NCBI GenBank assembly: GCA_003151595.1
Contig: PLXW01000022.1
Location: forward strand, 277,396-341,395
From: Myxococcales bacterium
GTDB lineage: Bacteria; Myxococcota; Polyangia; Polyangiales; Polyangiaceae
Direction of reading: 5' to 3'
DNA length: 64,000 nt
The notes beneath the pieces were generated by a model. That model searched no databases and was not told where the DNA came from. It was given only the letters and a program-made list of their open reading frames with translations. Both the position numbers and the translations under genes were made by a program. Numbering within the stretch: the first letter of the stretch is position 1; each line of letters opens with the position of its first letter. Of the stretch, positions 51,726 through 60,748 are shown in pieces.

Positions 51726-53084
51726 ATGACGCCGCACGCGACGAGCGGAGACGAGGCGAGGGTCGCACCGCTGCGCGCCCTGGGCATCGGCGACGCGGCG
51801 CTGCTGGTCATCGGCAGCATGATCGGCGGCGGGATCTTCCTCGTCGGCGCCGAGGTTGCGTCGTGCGTGCAGTCGCCCGCGGGGTATCTCGGCGTCTGGC
51901 TGGCGGGCGGGCTCCTCGCGCTCGCGGGGGCGCTGTGCAACGGCGAGCTCGGCGGAATGTTTCCGCGCGGAGGGGGCGAATACGTCTTCTTGAAGGAAGC
52001 GTACGGCGCGCCGTTCGGGTTTCTCTCGGGATGGACGAGCTTCTGGATCGGCTTCCCTGGCTCGATCGCCGCGCTCGCCGCCGGCTTCGGACGCGCGGGG
52101 GGCGAGCTGCTCGGAGTGTCGTCGCGCCCGGCGCAGACGAGCATGGGGCTCGTGGCCATCGTGTTGCTCACGGCGCTGAACGCGTTCGGTCTCCACGCGG
52201 GGAAATGGGCGCAGTACGTCCTGTCCGGCGCGAAGCTCGTCGCGCTGGCGTGTCTCCTTCTCGCCGGCGCCTTCCTCGCGCACGGCGGGCACGATCACTT
52301 CACGCCGTTCTTCGCCCCCGAGAAGCCTGGCTCGCTGGCGAACGCCTTCATCCCGATCTTCTTCGCGTACACGGGATGGAACGCCGCGACGTACGTGGCC
52401 GGCGAGATCCGCGACGCGCAACGCAACCTCGGCCGCGCCCTCGCGCTGGGGACGATCACCTGCGCCGCCATCTACCTCGCGCTCTCCGCGGTCTATCTCC
52501 GCGCGATGCCGATCACGGAGATGCGCGCGCACCCCGACATCGCTCACGCCGCGGTCGAGCGGCTCTTCCCGCCGGGCGCCGCCGCGTTCCTCACCGCGCT
52601 CGTCGCCGTGTCGGTGCTCAGCTCGTTGCAGGCCATGATCGTGACCGGGCCGCGCATCTACCAGGCGATGGCCGAGGATCGCCTCTTCTTCGCGCCGCTC
52701 GCTCGCCTTCACGCCGGCTCGCGCGCGCCGGTGATCGGCCTCGCGCTTCAAGGGCTCATCGCGTGCGTGGAGCTGGTGAGCGGCGGGTTCGAGCAGATCC
52801 TCGCGTTCGCCACCTTCGGGATGATCCTCTTCGCCACGTTGACCGTCAGCGCCGTCGTCGTCCTCCGCGCGCGACGCCCCGATCAGCCCCGCCCGTTTCG
52901 AACGCCGGCGTATCCGCTCGTGCCGATCGTCTTCGTGGCGTCGAACCTCTGGGTCATGTGGAGCGTCGTCGTCGGCGGGAGCCGCGAGGCCGTCATCGGC
53001 CTGTTCATCATCGCCACCGGCGTGCCGGCGTACTTCGTCTTCAGCGCGCGTCGCGACCCGCGTCGAGATCCGTCTTCTTCGTGA
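51726..53084 (+). CDS. APC-family amino acid permease
   Basis: A 452-aa transporter with about 12 transmembrane helices. The first helix contains the GSMIGGGIF glycine-rich unwound segment that binds substrate in the LeuT-fold APC family, and FFAYTGWNAATYVAGEI is the TM6 equivalent. Substrate is probably an amino acid or polyamine; exact specificity unknown. It closes the operon that begins with lpoB. The last 44 bases overlap the 3' end of the convergent FkbM gene. Confidence 0.9.
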   Translation: MTPHATSGDEARVAPLRALGIGDAALLVIGSMIGGGIFLVGAEVASCVQSPAGYLGVWLAGGLLALAGALCNGELGGMFPRGGGEYVFLKEAYGAPFGFLSGWTSFWIGFPGSIAALAAGFGRAGGELLGVSSRPAQTSMGLVAIVLLTALNAFGLHAGKWAQYVLSGAKLVALACLLLAGAFLAHGGHDHFTPFFAPEKPGSLANAFIPIFFAYTGWNAATYVAGEIRDAQRNLGRALALGTITCAAIYLALSAVYLRAMPITEMRAHPDIAHAAVERLFPPGAAAFLTALVAVSVLSSLQAMIVTGPRIYQAMAEDRLFFAPLARLHAGSRAPVIGLALQGLIACVELVSGGFEQILAFATFGMILFATLTVSAVVVLRARRPDQPRPFRTPAYPLVPIVFVASNLWVMWSVVVGGSREAVIGLFIIATGVPAYFVFSARRDPRRDPSSS

Positions 53085-53925
53085 GCCACTCTTCGGCCAC
53101 GAAGATCGTGTTCACGAACGTCCCTCCGCGCGCGACGTACTTCTTCGTGCGAAGGAACTCGGCGATGGCCCCGATCACCTGATTGGTCCCCATCTCGAGC
53201 GTCTCGGCGCAGATGACCGGCGGGCGGAAGCGCGCGAAGTCGAGCGTGCGCAAGATCGGGAGATCGAACCCCTCGGTGTCGATCGAGAAGAGCGCCGGCG
53301 GCGCCGAAGGAAAGTTCGCGGCCAGGACTTCGTTGATGCCTACGAGCGGCATCTTCATCTTCCCCTTCAGCGGCATTCCCAGGCGCACGAGCGTGTCGGC
53401 TTGCTCCTTCGAGAACGTGTTCTCTTGGCCGTCTTCGCCGAAGTCGAAGTAGTCGGCTGACGTCTCGCCGGTGACGCCGATCCCTTTGGCGATCACCGTG
53501 TCGCGCGGGCGCACCCGCCGTAGCTTCTCGGCGTACACGGGGTTCGGCTCGATGAGGACGCCGTGCGACCCGTGCAGATAGAAGAGGAACGTGTTGTTGC
53601 CGCGTATCGGATCGTGCGCGCCGATGTCGACGTAGGTCGTGTCGGTGATGTCGAGCTCGATGAAGATCTGCTTCACGATCAGGTCTTCGCCCTGCTGCGC
53701 GAACGACCCCTTGAGAAGCGAGTCCGCCGGCGGGAGCGCGGGGGTCGTGGACGCCGACGCGGAGGCGAGCGGCGCTGCGGACGCCACTGCCGTCTGCGGC
53801 GGCGGCGCGTCCGGGATCATCGACATGCGCCCGGCGAAGAACGCGACGCCTCCGCCCGCGCACACGCCGGCGAGGCATCCGACGAGGAACGTTTGCCGCG
53901 CATGGCGTTCGCCCATGAACGCCAC
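53041..53925 (-). CDS. membrane-anchored FkbM-family methyltransferase
   Basis: A 294-aa SAM-dependent methyltransferase. A transmembrane helix at about residues 13-31 (FLVGCLAGVCAGGGVAFFAG) is followed by an Ala/Ser/Pro linker and the FkbM domain: SQQGEDL-like FAQQGEDLIVKQIF, SAM motif I TYVDIGAHDP, LIEPNP and FSIDTEGFDLPIL. The usual role is O-methylation of sugars or small molecules; here it is anchored to the membrane with the domain outside or inside unclear. It is the third gene after an OmpA-type and a Cys-rich lipoprotein gene, so a surface glycan substrate is possible. Confidence 0.85.
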   Translation of the reverse strand: MAFMGERHARQTFLVGCLAGVCAGGGVAFFAGRMSMIPDAPPPQTAVASAAPLASASASTTPALPPADSLLKGSFAQQGEDLIVKQIFIELDITDTTYVDIGAHDPIRGNNTFLFYLHGSHGVLIEPNPVYAEKLRRVRPRDTVIAKGIGVTGETSADYFDFGEDGQENTFSKEQADTLVRLGMPLKGKMKMPLVGINEVLAANFPSAPPALFSIDTEGFDLPILRTLDFARFRPPVICAETLEMGTNQVIGAIAEFLRTKKYVARGGTFVNTIFVAEEWLTKKTDLDAGRDAR

Positions 53926-53950
53926 GTTAGCAGGGCGTCGACGCCCGCTC

Positions 53951-55408
53951 TCAGTTCACGATCTTCTGCACCGCGAGCAGCTGCGTCGCTTGCCCCTGCA
54001 CGTTCGCCACGTAGAAGGTCTTCTGCGACGGCGGCTCGCTCGTCGTGAACGACGCGGTGTTCGTCTGCACGACGTAGACGCTCGTCATCCCGCGCGCGAT
54101 CGACAGCCCCGCGAGCGGCACGTCGGCCGGGCTCCCGGCGGTCACGACCTTGTGCCCCGTGACCGCGAGCAGCGCCGCGTTCGTCTCGAAGGCCGGCATC
54201 TCGGCCGTCCCTTGCGCCGCGTCGAGCACGATCACGAGCCCGCCCCCTTGCGCGAACTTCGACAGCGCCGGCGCCCACTGCGATCCCAGCGTGCCCAGCT
54301 TCCCCGCCGGCGCGCTCGGTTGATCCCAGACGATCACCGCGTCCTCGTTCGCGATCGTGAGCCCCTTGTCGATGAACGAGTCGTCGCTCGTGGCGTCGAT
54401 CGTGAGCGCGTAGTGCTGCAACGTCGCGTACGCCGTCAGGAGCGCCTTCGCGTTCGCCACCGCCGGCGCGCTCACGTAGTGCTCGAACGAGAGCAGCCGC
54501 ACCGTCGGCGGGTTGTAGAAGACGGCGTTCGTCAGCAGCTTCGCTTCTTGATCGGTCGACTTGGTGGCGGCGAAGTCGTGGCCGATCACGAGGACGTTGC
54601 CGGCGACGTTCCCCTGACACGTCGCCAGGAAGCAGTACTGCGACTCGCACGTGGTGCCGCACACGCCGCAGTTGCTCGGATCGTGCGCCAGGTTGACGCA
54701 GTGGCCGGCGCACTCGACGAGCGGCGGCGGGCAAGTGGGGGCGCACTCGTACGCGCCGTTCTCGAGCAAGCACACCGGGTTCGGATCGGAGCAGGTGACG
54801 CCGCACGCGCCACAGTTCGCGGGGAGGTTGTACGGAGGGACGCAGGCGTCGGTGGCGGATGCGTCGCGCGCGGAGCCGTCGAAGCTCGCGTCGCTCGTCG
54901 ACGCTTCGGACGAGGAGCCGTCGTCGCCGGTCGATCCTTCGCTGCCGTCGCTGGTGAAAGACGAGTCGCCGGAGTCGTCGGTCGCGGAGTCTCTCCGGTG
55001 GCATCCCGGATCGACCGCGTCGCAGTTCTCAGCGTCGAGGAGCGACTCCGCGTCGACGTCGGCCGTCGCATCGTCCCCCCCATCGCTTCCCTCGTTCTCG
55101 GCGTCGGTCGTCGCGTCGAGCGAGAGGCTCACGCACTGCCCGCTCACGCACGCGATGGCCGGCGCGCAGACGTGACCACACGCGCCGCAGTTGCTCTTGT
55201 CCTTCTGGAGATCGACGCACGCGAGATCGCACTGGGTGTACGCGCTGGCGCACTCGCCTCCGACGACGCCGTCAGCCGATCCACACCCCACGGCCGTCGT
55301 GGCCACGATCGCGAACACCATCGCCACGGCCGCGGCCATGCGAAGGCGTCTCTGCCTCAGGGGGCGAGGAGGCGTACGGGGAGCGGTGCGAGAAGAGCGG
55401 CGCGTCAT
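53951..55408 (-). CDS. Cys-rich surface lipoprotein with NCGACG modules
   Basis: A 485-aa predicted lipoprotein (TTAVGCGSA). It has NCGACG-type modules as in myxobacterial surface proteins: SNCGACGHVC, ANCGACGVTC and SNCGVCGTTC, with preceding CVDLQKD and CVNLAHD segments. A Ser/Asp-rich linker separates the first module from the others. The C-terminal 230 residues form an alpha/beta domain (NVLVIGHDF, AVIVWDQPSAP, GGLVIVLDAAQG), like a ThuA/GATase-like Rossmann fold (weak). The ATG overlaps the OmpA-family stop by 4 nt. Confidence 0.72.
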   Translation of the reverse strand: MTRRSSRTAPRTPPRPLRQRRLRMAAAVAMVFAIVATTAVGCGSADGVVGGECASAYTQCDLACVDLQKDKSNCGACGHVCAPAIACVSGQCVSLSLDATTDAENEGSDGGDDATADVDAESLLDAENCDAVDPGCHRRDSATDDSGDSSFTSDGSEGSTGDDGSSSEASTSDASFDGSARDASATDACVPPYNLPANCGACGVTCSDPNPVCLLENGAYECAPTCPPPLVECAGHCVNLAHDPSNCGVCGTTCESQYCFLATCQGNVAGNVLVIGHDFAATKSTDQEAKLLTNAVFYNPPTVRLLSFEHYVSAPAVANAKALLTAYATLQHYALTIDATSDDSFIDKGLTIANEDAVIVWDQPSAPAGKLGTLGSQWAPALSKFAQGGGLVIVLDAAQGTAEMPAFETNAALLAVTGHKVVTAGSPADVPLAGLSIARGMTSVYVVQTNTASFTTSEPPSQKTFYVANVQGQATQLLAVQKIVN

Positions 55409-56850
55409 GGACCTCCGTTCGCCTTCGGGCTCGGGGCTTCCGGCTGGGCGGGCGTGGTGCCGGCCCGCGCGTGCGTGATGGTGAACTCGACGCGACGGTT
55501 CTCCCGATGCGCCGCCTCGTCGTGGCCCGCTTCGCGCGGATGATCCTCACCGTAAGCGTGCGTGGTGAGCTTGTTGCCGTCGACTCCGAAGTGGACGAGC
55601 AGCGCCTTCACCGACGCCGCACGTTCCCGGCTCAAGTAGAGGTTGTACTCACTCGTCCCCACTTCGTCGGCGTTGCCCTGGATGTCGACCTGGTCGATGT
55701 CGGGCGTCGTCCTGAAGTAGTCGGCCACCTTCTTCACGAGCGGCCACGACACGTGACGGACGCGCGGGCTCCCGGTGTCGAAGTGGATGACGTCGCCGAG
55801 GAGGATCTGATCGCCCTCGACGCGCACGAGATCCGACGGAGGGGGGCAGCCGTTGGTCCTCGGGTCTTCGGTGTGGACGCCCGGGATGTCCGGGCAGGCG
55901 TCGACGCTGTCGAGCACGCCGTCCTTGTCGCGATCGGGCGGGAGCGGGCAGCCGTTCGTCTTGGGATCGTTCGTGCGAACGCCGGGGATGTTGGGGCAGG
56001 CGTCTTCGGCGTCGTGGATGCCGTCGTTGTCGCGATCGGGCGCGGCCGGCGGGCAGCCGTTCGTCTTCGGATCGTCGGTGCGAATGCCGGGCGACTCGAC
56101 GCAAGCGTCCTCCTTGTCGGGGATGCCGTCGGCGTCGCGGTCCTGGAGCGGCGCCGGGGGCGGGCAGCCGTTGGTCTTCGGGTCGCTCGTGCGAACGCCC
56201 TTCACGTCGGGGCAGGCGTCTTCGTCGTCGTAGATGCGGTCGTCGTCGCGATCGAAGCGCTCGCGCGACACGCCGTGCGCGGCGAGATCGAGGTGAACGC
56301 CGACCCACATCATGTGCGCGTCTTCGGGGCGCAACGAGTCCGACGGCTGGAACACTTGCTGGTACCCGACGAACGGTCCCAGCTCCCAGTCGGGCGACGT
56401 GATCTTCAGGAGGTCGTAGCCGACGCGCGCTTCGAAGATCCCGCGCACGAGCGAGCCTGCCGATCCCACGCCGCCCGACGCTTCGATCCACAATCCTGCG
56501 CCCTCTCCCTCCGGCGTCAGCTCCGCCAGCGGATGAAGTCGAACGCCGAGGCGACCATCGACGCCGAACCCTTGCCCGTGCGGCGCGAGCGAAGGATCGA
56601 CCGGCGCGTTGCTCTGCGCGAGATCGTACGCGTCGAGCGCGGCCTCGGCGCCGACGAGCTTCCCGAAGCGAAGCTCGTACGCGAACCCCGCTTGACCGCC
56701 CCACCCGAATTCGTGCGCCTGCGGTTCACCGACGGCGTGACCGAACGCCCCTTCCGCATGGAAGTGCGACGACACTTGCGCGACGGCGCGCCGCGGAACG
56801 GCCATGGCGAGCGTCGCTAGAAGGAAGAAGGTCGCGAAGCGCACGCGCAC
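55405..56850 (-). CDS. TSP3-repeat OmpA-family outer-membrane protein
   Basis: A 481-aa protein with signal peptide (RRAVAQVSS), an N-terminal beta barrel or sandwich (about 30-200), four calcium-binding thrombospondin type 3 repeats (DRDDDRIYDDEDACPD, DRDADGIPDKEDAC, DRDNDGIHDAEDACPN, DRDKDGVLDSVDACPD), each followed by a TNGCP motif, then a C-terminal OmpA domain (about 350-460) with NADEVGTSEYNLYLSRERA that binds peptidoglycan. Common in myxobacteria as surface-associated proteins. First gene of an operon with a Cys-rich lipoprotein and an FkbM enzyme. Confidence 0.9.
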   Translation of the reverse strand: MRVRFATFFLLATLAMAVPRRAVAQVSSHFHAEGAFGHAVGEPQAHEFGWGGQAGFAYELRFGKLVGAEAALDAYDLAQSNAPVDPSLAPHGQGFGVDGRLGVRLHPLAELTPEGEGAGLWIEASGGVGSAGSLVRGIFEARVGYDLLKITSPDWELGPFVGYQQVFQPSDSLRPEDAHMMWVGVHLDLAAHGVSRERFDRDDDRIYDDEDACPDVKGVRTSDPKTNGCPPPAPLQDRDADGIPDKEDACVESPGIRTDDPKTNGCPPAAPDRDNDGIHDAEDACPNIPGVRTNDPKTNGCPLPPDRDKDGVLDSVDACPDIPGVHTEDPRTNGCPPPSDLVRVEGDQILLGDVIHFDTGSPRVRHVSWPLVKKVADYFRTTPDIDQVDIQGNADEVGTSEYNLYLSRERAASVKALLVHFGVDGNKLTTHAYGEDHPREAGHDEAAHRENRRVEFTITHARAGTTPAQPEAPSPKANGGP

Positions 56851-56902
56851 CAGCTCAGAATATGCGAGACCGCTTCTCGGAGAGCGAGTCGTTTCGCCAC
56901 GC

Positions 56903-57481
56903 TCACGTGCGCGGGTCGGTCGAGAGCAGCGCGAAGACGGCGTGATCGAGCCACCGTCCGTGGACGCGCTCGGCTTGCCTCGCCATCCCTTCGAAATGAA
57001 ATCCGAGGCGGCGAATCACGCCGAGCGACGCATGGTTGTCGGTCGCCGCGGCGACGCGGACGCGATGCGCGTTCAACGTGTGGAGCGCCCAGTCGACCGT
57101 CGCGCGCGCGGCCTCCGTCATGAAGCCCTTGCCGCACGCGTCGCTTCGCAGCCAGTACCCGAGCTCCACGCTCTGATGAAGATGCGCGAACGCTTCCAGC
57201 CCGACGACGCCGACGAGGCGCCGCCCGATGCGATCGCGGATCCCGAAGCGACACGCGCGCGCGTTGTCCCAGTCGGAGGCGCTGGCTTCGGCGTAGCGGA
57301 AGCTCGCTTCGGCGTCGGTGTTGAAGGGGACCCACGGGAGCCACGGCTCGAGGTGAGCTCGCGAGGCTTCGACGGCGGCCCAGAGATCGCGCGCGTCGGA
57401 GGTGTCGACGGGGGTGAGGATCAAGCGGCTCGTCTCGAGCGCGCGAATGCGAAGCTCCTGGCGGGGAGGGACGGCGAGCAT
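56903..57481 (-). CDS. GNAT acetyltransferase, RimJ/RimL-like
   Basis: A 192-aa acetyltransferase starting MLAVPPRQE. It shows ETSRLILTPVDTSDARDL, the acetyl-CoA-binding region ELGYWLRSDACGKGFMTEA (R/Q-x-x-G-x-G/A type: GKGFMTEA), and LNAHRVRVAAATDNHASLGV followed by RRLGFHFEG, the RimJ/RimL-type C-terminus. These enzymes acetylate protein N-termini or small amines; substrate unknown. Confidence 0.88.
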   Translation of the reverse strand: MLAVPPRQELRIRALETSRLILTPVDTSDARDLWAAVEASRAHLEPWLPWVPFNTDAEASFRYAEASASDWDNARACRFGIRDRIGRRLVGVVGLEAFAHLHQSVELGYWLRSDACGKGFMTEAARATVDWALHTLNAHRVRVAAATDNHASLGVIRRLGFHFEGMARQAERVHGRWLDHAVFALLSTDPRT

Positions 57482-57528
57482 AGCGTCCCGCGAAGGCTAC
57501 CGCCTGTGGCGACGCTTGTGCAGAGGCG

Positions 57529-57882
57529 CTACGCGCTCTTTCGTGCCGTGCTGGCGACGTATGCCTCCACGACCTCTTTCGACGGGCGCTCGATCGCTTC
57601 GAGCGGGCTCGTGACGAGATCGCGGCCGTCGGTCGCGAAGAACAGCGCTTCGCCGACGCGAGGCTCGCCCGGGTTCGGCACGATGGCGCCGTTCAAATAG
57701 AACTTGAGCCCGCCGTGCACGCGGCGCCGCAGCGCGAGGTGACCGTGGAGAAAGTCGCCGGTTCGGCGGTCGCGCACGGCGACGCAGAACCCGTCGCGGA
57801 AGTGGTATTCGGTATTGCGCGTGACGTAGACGCGGTGCCGGCGACGCTCCGCTCCCTTGAAATCCGCTTCTGCGCTCTCCAT
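57529..57882 (-). CDS. small protein of unknown function
   Basis: A 117-aa soluble protein with a beta-rich central segment (HRVYVTRNTEYHFRDGFCVA, FLHGHLALRRRVHGGLKFYL, VGEALFFATDGRDLVTSPL), and a helical end (SKEVVEAYVASTARK). No family recognised. The ATG at 57882 avoids overlap with the divergent histone-H1-like protein; a longer frame up to 58001 is less likely. A start/stop distance of about 120 bp separates it from the gene at 58004. Confidence 0.55.
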   Translation of the reverse strand: MESAEADFKGAERRRHRVYVTRNTEYHFRDGFCVAVRDRRTGDFLHGHLALRRRVHGGLKFYLNGAIVPNPGEPRVGEALFFATDGRDLVTSPLEAIERPSKEVVEAYVASTARKSA

Positions 57883-58003
57883 GGCCGAATCCTCCACGTG
57901 GACGTCGAGGATGGAGTGGGCGGCCGGGGAGGGCCAAATTCGTGGCTCGATTGACGCGACGCCGATTGCCAACGGCGCCGCGCTCGTGTCCATTGCGGGT
58001 CCC

Positions 58004-58633
58004 ATGGCGCAGGCGAAAAAGACGACGAAGAAGACCGCGAAGAAGAACGCCGCGCCGAAGAGCGCCGCCAAGGCTCCGAAGGCGAAGGCCGCGGCGAAGG
58101 CTCCGAAGGCGAAGATCGTCGTCAAGACGCTGCCGAAGCGAGTCCCCTTCGCCGAGCTCCGCGCCCGCAAAGAGCTCGTGCTCCGCGCGCTCGACGACGT
58201 GCGCGAGATCCTGGCCGACGCCGATCCCATCGGCGACCCCACGGGGTTCGCGGTGCTGGAGAAGAAGGCGCTCGCGATCTTCGACGACATCAACTCGCTC
58301 GTCCCGCCCACCAAGCCCCTCACGCCCGCCCAGCGCGCGCGCATGAAGCGCGAGATGGAGGACAAGCCTGACGACGAGACGCTGCGCGCGATGCTCATGG
58401 AGATGGAGAAGATGCTCGACGACCCGCAGATCCCCGCCGAGATGAAGGCGGTCATCTCGCGCGAGCAGATTCACGACGCGCTGGCGGGGCTCGACGAGGT
58501 CGCCCTGCTGGCGCCCGTCGTGAGCAAGATTCAGCTGCTGGTCGATGGGCTCCACGCGCCGAAGCCGCGCGATCCGAAGGCGATCCTGCTGCGCCAGGAG
58601 ACCGAGCGCGAAGCGGCGAAGCGGCGCTCGTAG
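58004..58633 (+). CDS. protein with Lys/Ala-rich N-terminus
   Basis: A 209-aa protein. The first 45 residues are Lys/Ala/Pro/Thr repeats (AQAKKTTKKTAKKNAAPKSA, AKAPKAKAAAKAPKAK), histone-H1-like, and would bind DNA or another polyanion. The remaining 160 residues are helical and acidic (RKELVLRALDDVREILADAD, ETLRAMLMEMEKMLDDPQ, VALLAPVVSKIQLLVDGL). I do not recognise the helical domain. ATG 58004 is preceded by a reasonable GCGGGTCCC spacer. A nucleoid-related role is possible but unproven. Confidence 0.65.
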   Translation: MAQAKKTTKKTAKKNAAPKSAAKAPKAKAAAKAPKAKIVVKTLPKRVPFAELRARKELVLRALDDVREILADADPIGDPTGFAVLEKKALAIFDDINSLVPPTKPLTPAQRARMKREMEDKPDDETLRAMLMEMEKMLDDPQIPAEMKAVISREQIHDALAGLDEVALLAPVVSKIQLLVDGLHAPKPRDPKAILLRQETEREAAKRRS

Positions 58634-58643
58634 CGATCGCGCG

Positions 58644-59291
58644 CTACGTCGGCGGGCGCATGAGCGACGGATCGATGGCGACGTCGCGTTGAAGGGCGCC
58701 GAAGTCGATTCGCGTCTTGTCGCGCGGCCCTTCGACGAGCTCGGCGAAGCGAGGGACGGCGCCGTCCTGGCCCAGGCCGAAGCGGAGGAGCTTCAGCGGC
58801 ATCGCGGGATCGCGCGGGAGCGCGTCGAACGCGAGCTCGCCGTTCGTGTCGGAGACCAGGCGCATGTCGTAGCGGGCGCGGAGCTTTGCGAGGTCGCCGC
58901 CGAGCAGCGTGCGGAGATCGTCGAGCGACGCCGTGAGCTTCGATTGCGTCGCGCCGACGTGCCCCTGCCCGGTCTTCGATCGGTACGCGAGCCCTTCGGG
59001 CGTGATCCAGTAGACGACGTCGTCCGGTGGCGAGAGCTCCCAGCGGAGCCTGTCGGGGCGAACGAGCGTGACCGTGCCGGTCGAGCGAACGCTCGTGGCG
59101 AGGAGGCCGATCGTGCGCTCTTGCGTGAACGGGCCGGTGAGCGTGCGGAGCGACGCGCGCGCCTTCGCTACGCGGGCGATGGCGTCGTCGAGCGAGGCGG
59201 TGGGGGCATCGGCGGATGCGCGGCGCGTGAGCGCGAGCGATGCCAGTGACGCGATCGCGAACGCGCGGCGCGTGATGCGAGACGTCGTCAT
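58644..59291 (-). CDS. LolA-like outer-membrane lipoprotein carrier
   Basis: A 215-aa exported protein. The signal peptide has a twin-arginine-like motif TRRAFA, suggesting Tat export. The mature chain follows the LolA pattern: LTGPFTQERTIGLL, STGTVTLVRPDRLRWELSPP (as TVTLVRPDRLRWEL), GLAYRSKTGQG and a long beta-rich body. LolA family members carry lipoproteins or other lipids across the periplasm. Its ATG overlaps the stop of the C45 hydrolase by 4 nt, and the operon continues to a GT2 gene upstream, suggesting a linked lipid-modification pathway. Confidence 0.8.
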   Translation of the reverse strand: MTTSRITRRAFAIASLASLALTRRASADAPTASLDDAIARVAKARASLRTLTGPFTQERTIGLLATSVRSTGTVTLVRPDRLRWELSPPDDVVYWITPEGLAYRSKTGQGHVGATQSKLTASLDDLRTLLGGDLAKLRARYDMRLVSDTNGELAFDALPRDPAMPLKLLRFGLGQDGAVPRFAELVEGPRDKTRIDFGALQRDVAIDPSLMRPPT

Positions 59292-60748
59292 CGCGCGTCT
59301 CCGCCGACGCGCGGTCCGCCGGCGTTCGCGCGTCCGGTGGCGTAGCGGCCGTCGTGGAGGATCGCGTCTTCGGCGATGACGAGCGGCGCCGGATCGCGCG
59401 AGGGATCGTGATCGCGCGCGAAGATCGCGTTCAAGTCGAACCGCACGAACGCTCCCGACAGGTGCGGCCCGGCGCTCACCCACAACACGCGCGCCGTCGT
59501 GTCGGCCACGATCCCGTGCGTCGCGATCAGCGCGTCGATCGTGCGCCGGTCTCCGAGCGCGCAGGCTACCCCTCCCGCGCACTCGTGATCGCGGAGCATC
59601 GCGACCACGCGATTCACGTCGGCCTCGTGCGGCCCCACATGGGCGAGCATCTCGTCGACCCGAGCGCGTCGCGCGAGCGTCGTCGTGTGCGCGATCACCG
59701 TTTGATTGCGCGGGTCGCTCGCCAGCGGCCCCTCGAAATGATTCGTCAGCGCCACGCGATCGGGATCGCTCGTGGCGCGCACGAAAGCGTCCACCCCCGG
59801 CGCGCGCTCGACGATCGCGGACCTCCCGCGCGCGTCGGCCACCATCACCAGGTGCGAGACCATCACCGGTTGCGCCTTCAAGATCGCGATCGCCTCGTCG
59901 ACGTCGTGCGCCCGCTCCATCACGTCGCGCAGCGCGAACACCACAGGCTCCCCTTCCGTGCGCGGCTCTCTCGCGCGCGCACCATTAACGACGACGGCGA
60001 CCCCTTCGGCATTCATTCCGGTCATCACGCCTACGAGCCCGGGCCACGCCACGCTCGCGAACGGAATCACGCCGTCCTCGCCGCGCACGAAGAAGACCGC
60101 CTTGTCGCGATCGAACTCTTCTCCCGCTTCGAAGTCGAACGCGCGCGCCAGCAGCGTATGCCCGTCGGTGGTGATCCCCGGTCCGAGAACGAACGCCGAG
60201 CAGCCGATGAGCGGCGAGTGCTCGAAGCTGAGCGCGATGTCGTAGAGCGCGTGAAGGAACACCTGGCGGTGGTACGTCGGCAGGCGCGACGCGAACGGGT
60301 CGGGCTGAAATCCCGCGGCCTCGGCGGCGAGCTCGCGCGCGCCGGCGCTGGGCATTCCGCGGTCGACGTCGCGGTAGCGGACGCGCCCGAGGTCCATCAT
60401 GAGCGCGCGCGCGGCGGCGACGGGGACGAAGTGCTCGAAGTCGCCCCACAGCGCGTTCTCGTCGTCGATCATCTCCTCTCGGAGCAACCGCGCGTGCGCC
60501 GAGCCGATGCGCTCGGGCGATCCTTCGAGGTACACCTCGCGAACGCCGGCGCGCATGCGCTCGTACGACGTGCCGATGCGGCGCACGCCGTGGTCCTCGG
60601 TGATCGCGGTCGAGTCGAGCGCGGCGATCGCCGGCGGCGAGATCCGCGTCGTCATGCCGACGACGACGTGCGCCAGGAAGGCCGTCGCGATCACGGCGCC
60701 CAGGCCGACGCCCGCGCGCTTCAGGCGCGCGCCCGCGCGTTCATCCAC
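59288..60748 (-). CDS. C45-type Ntn hydrolase, membrane-anchored
   Basis: A 486-aa protein with an N-terminal transmembrane segment (GLGAVIATAFLAHVVVGMT), then a C45/acid-ceramidase-like domain. The region EVYLEGSPERIGSAHARLLR is followed by the predicted autoprocessing nucleophile in SPLIGCSAFVLGPG, then TTDGHTLLARAFDFEAGEEF and MTGMNAEGVAVVVNGA. A later RTEGEPVVFALRDVME matches family helices. Substrate unknown; amide-linked lipids are plausible. The stop overlaps the LolA-like start (ATGA), and the GT2 gene ends inside its start. A related lipoprotein is at 20918-22279. Confidence 0.8.
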   Translation of the reverse strand: MDERAGARLKRAGVGLGAVIATAFLAHVVVGMTTRISPPAIAALDSTAITEDHGVRRIGTSYERMRAGVREVYLEGSPERIGSAHARLLREEMIDDENALWGDFEHFVPVAAARALMMDLGRVRYRDVDRGMPSAGARELAAEAAGFQPDPFASRLPTYHRQVFLHALYDIALSFEHSPLIGCSAFVLGPGITTDGHTLLARAFDFEAGEEFDRDKAVFFVRGEDGVIPFASVAWPGLVGVMTGMNAEGVAVVVNGARAREPRTEGEPVVFALRDVMERAHDVDEAIAILKAQPVMVSHLVMVADARGRSAIVERAPGVDAFVRATSDPDRVALTNHFEGPLASDPRNQTVIAHTTTLARRARVDEMLAHVGPHEADVNRVVAMLRDHECAGGVACALGDRRTIDALIATHGIVADTTARVLWVSAGPHLSGAFVRFDLNAIFARDHDPSRDPAPLVIAEDAILHDGRYATGRANAGGPRVGGDAR

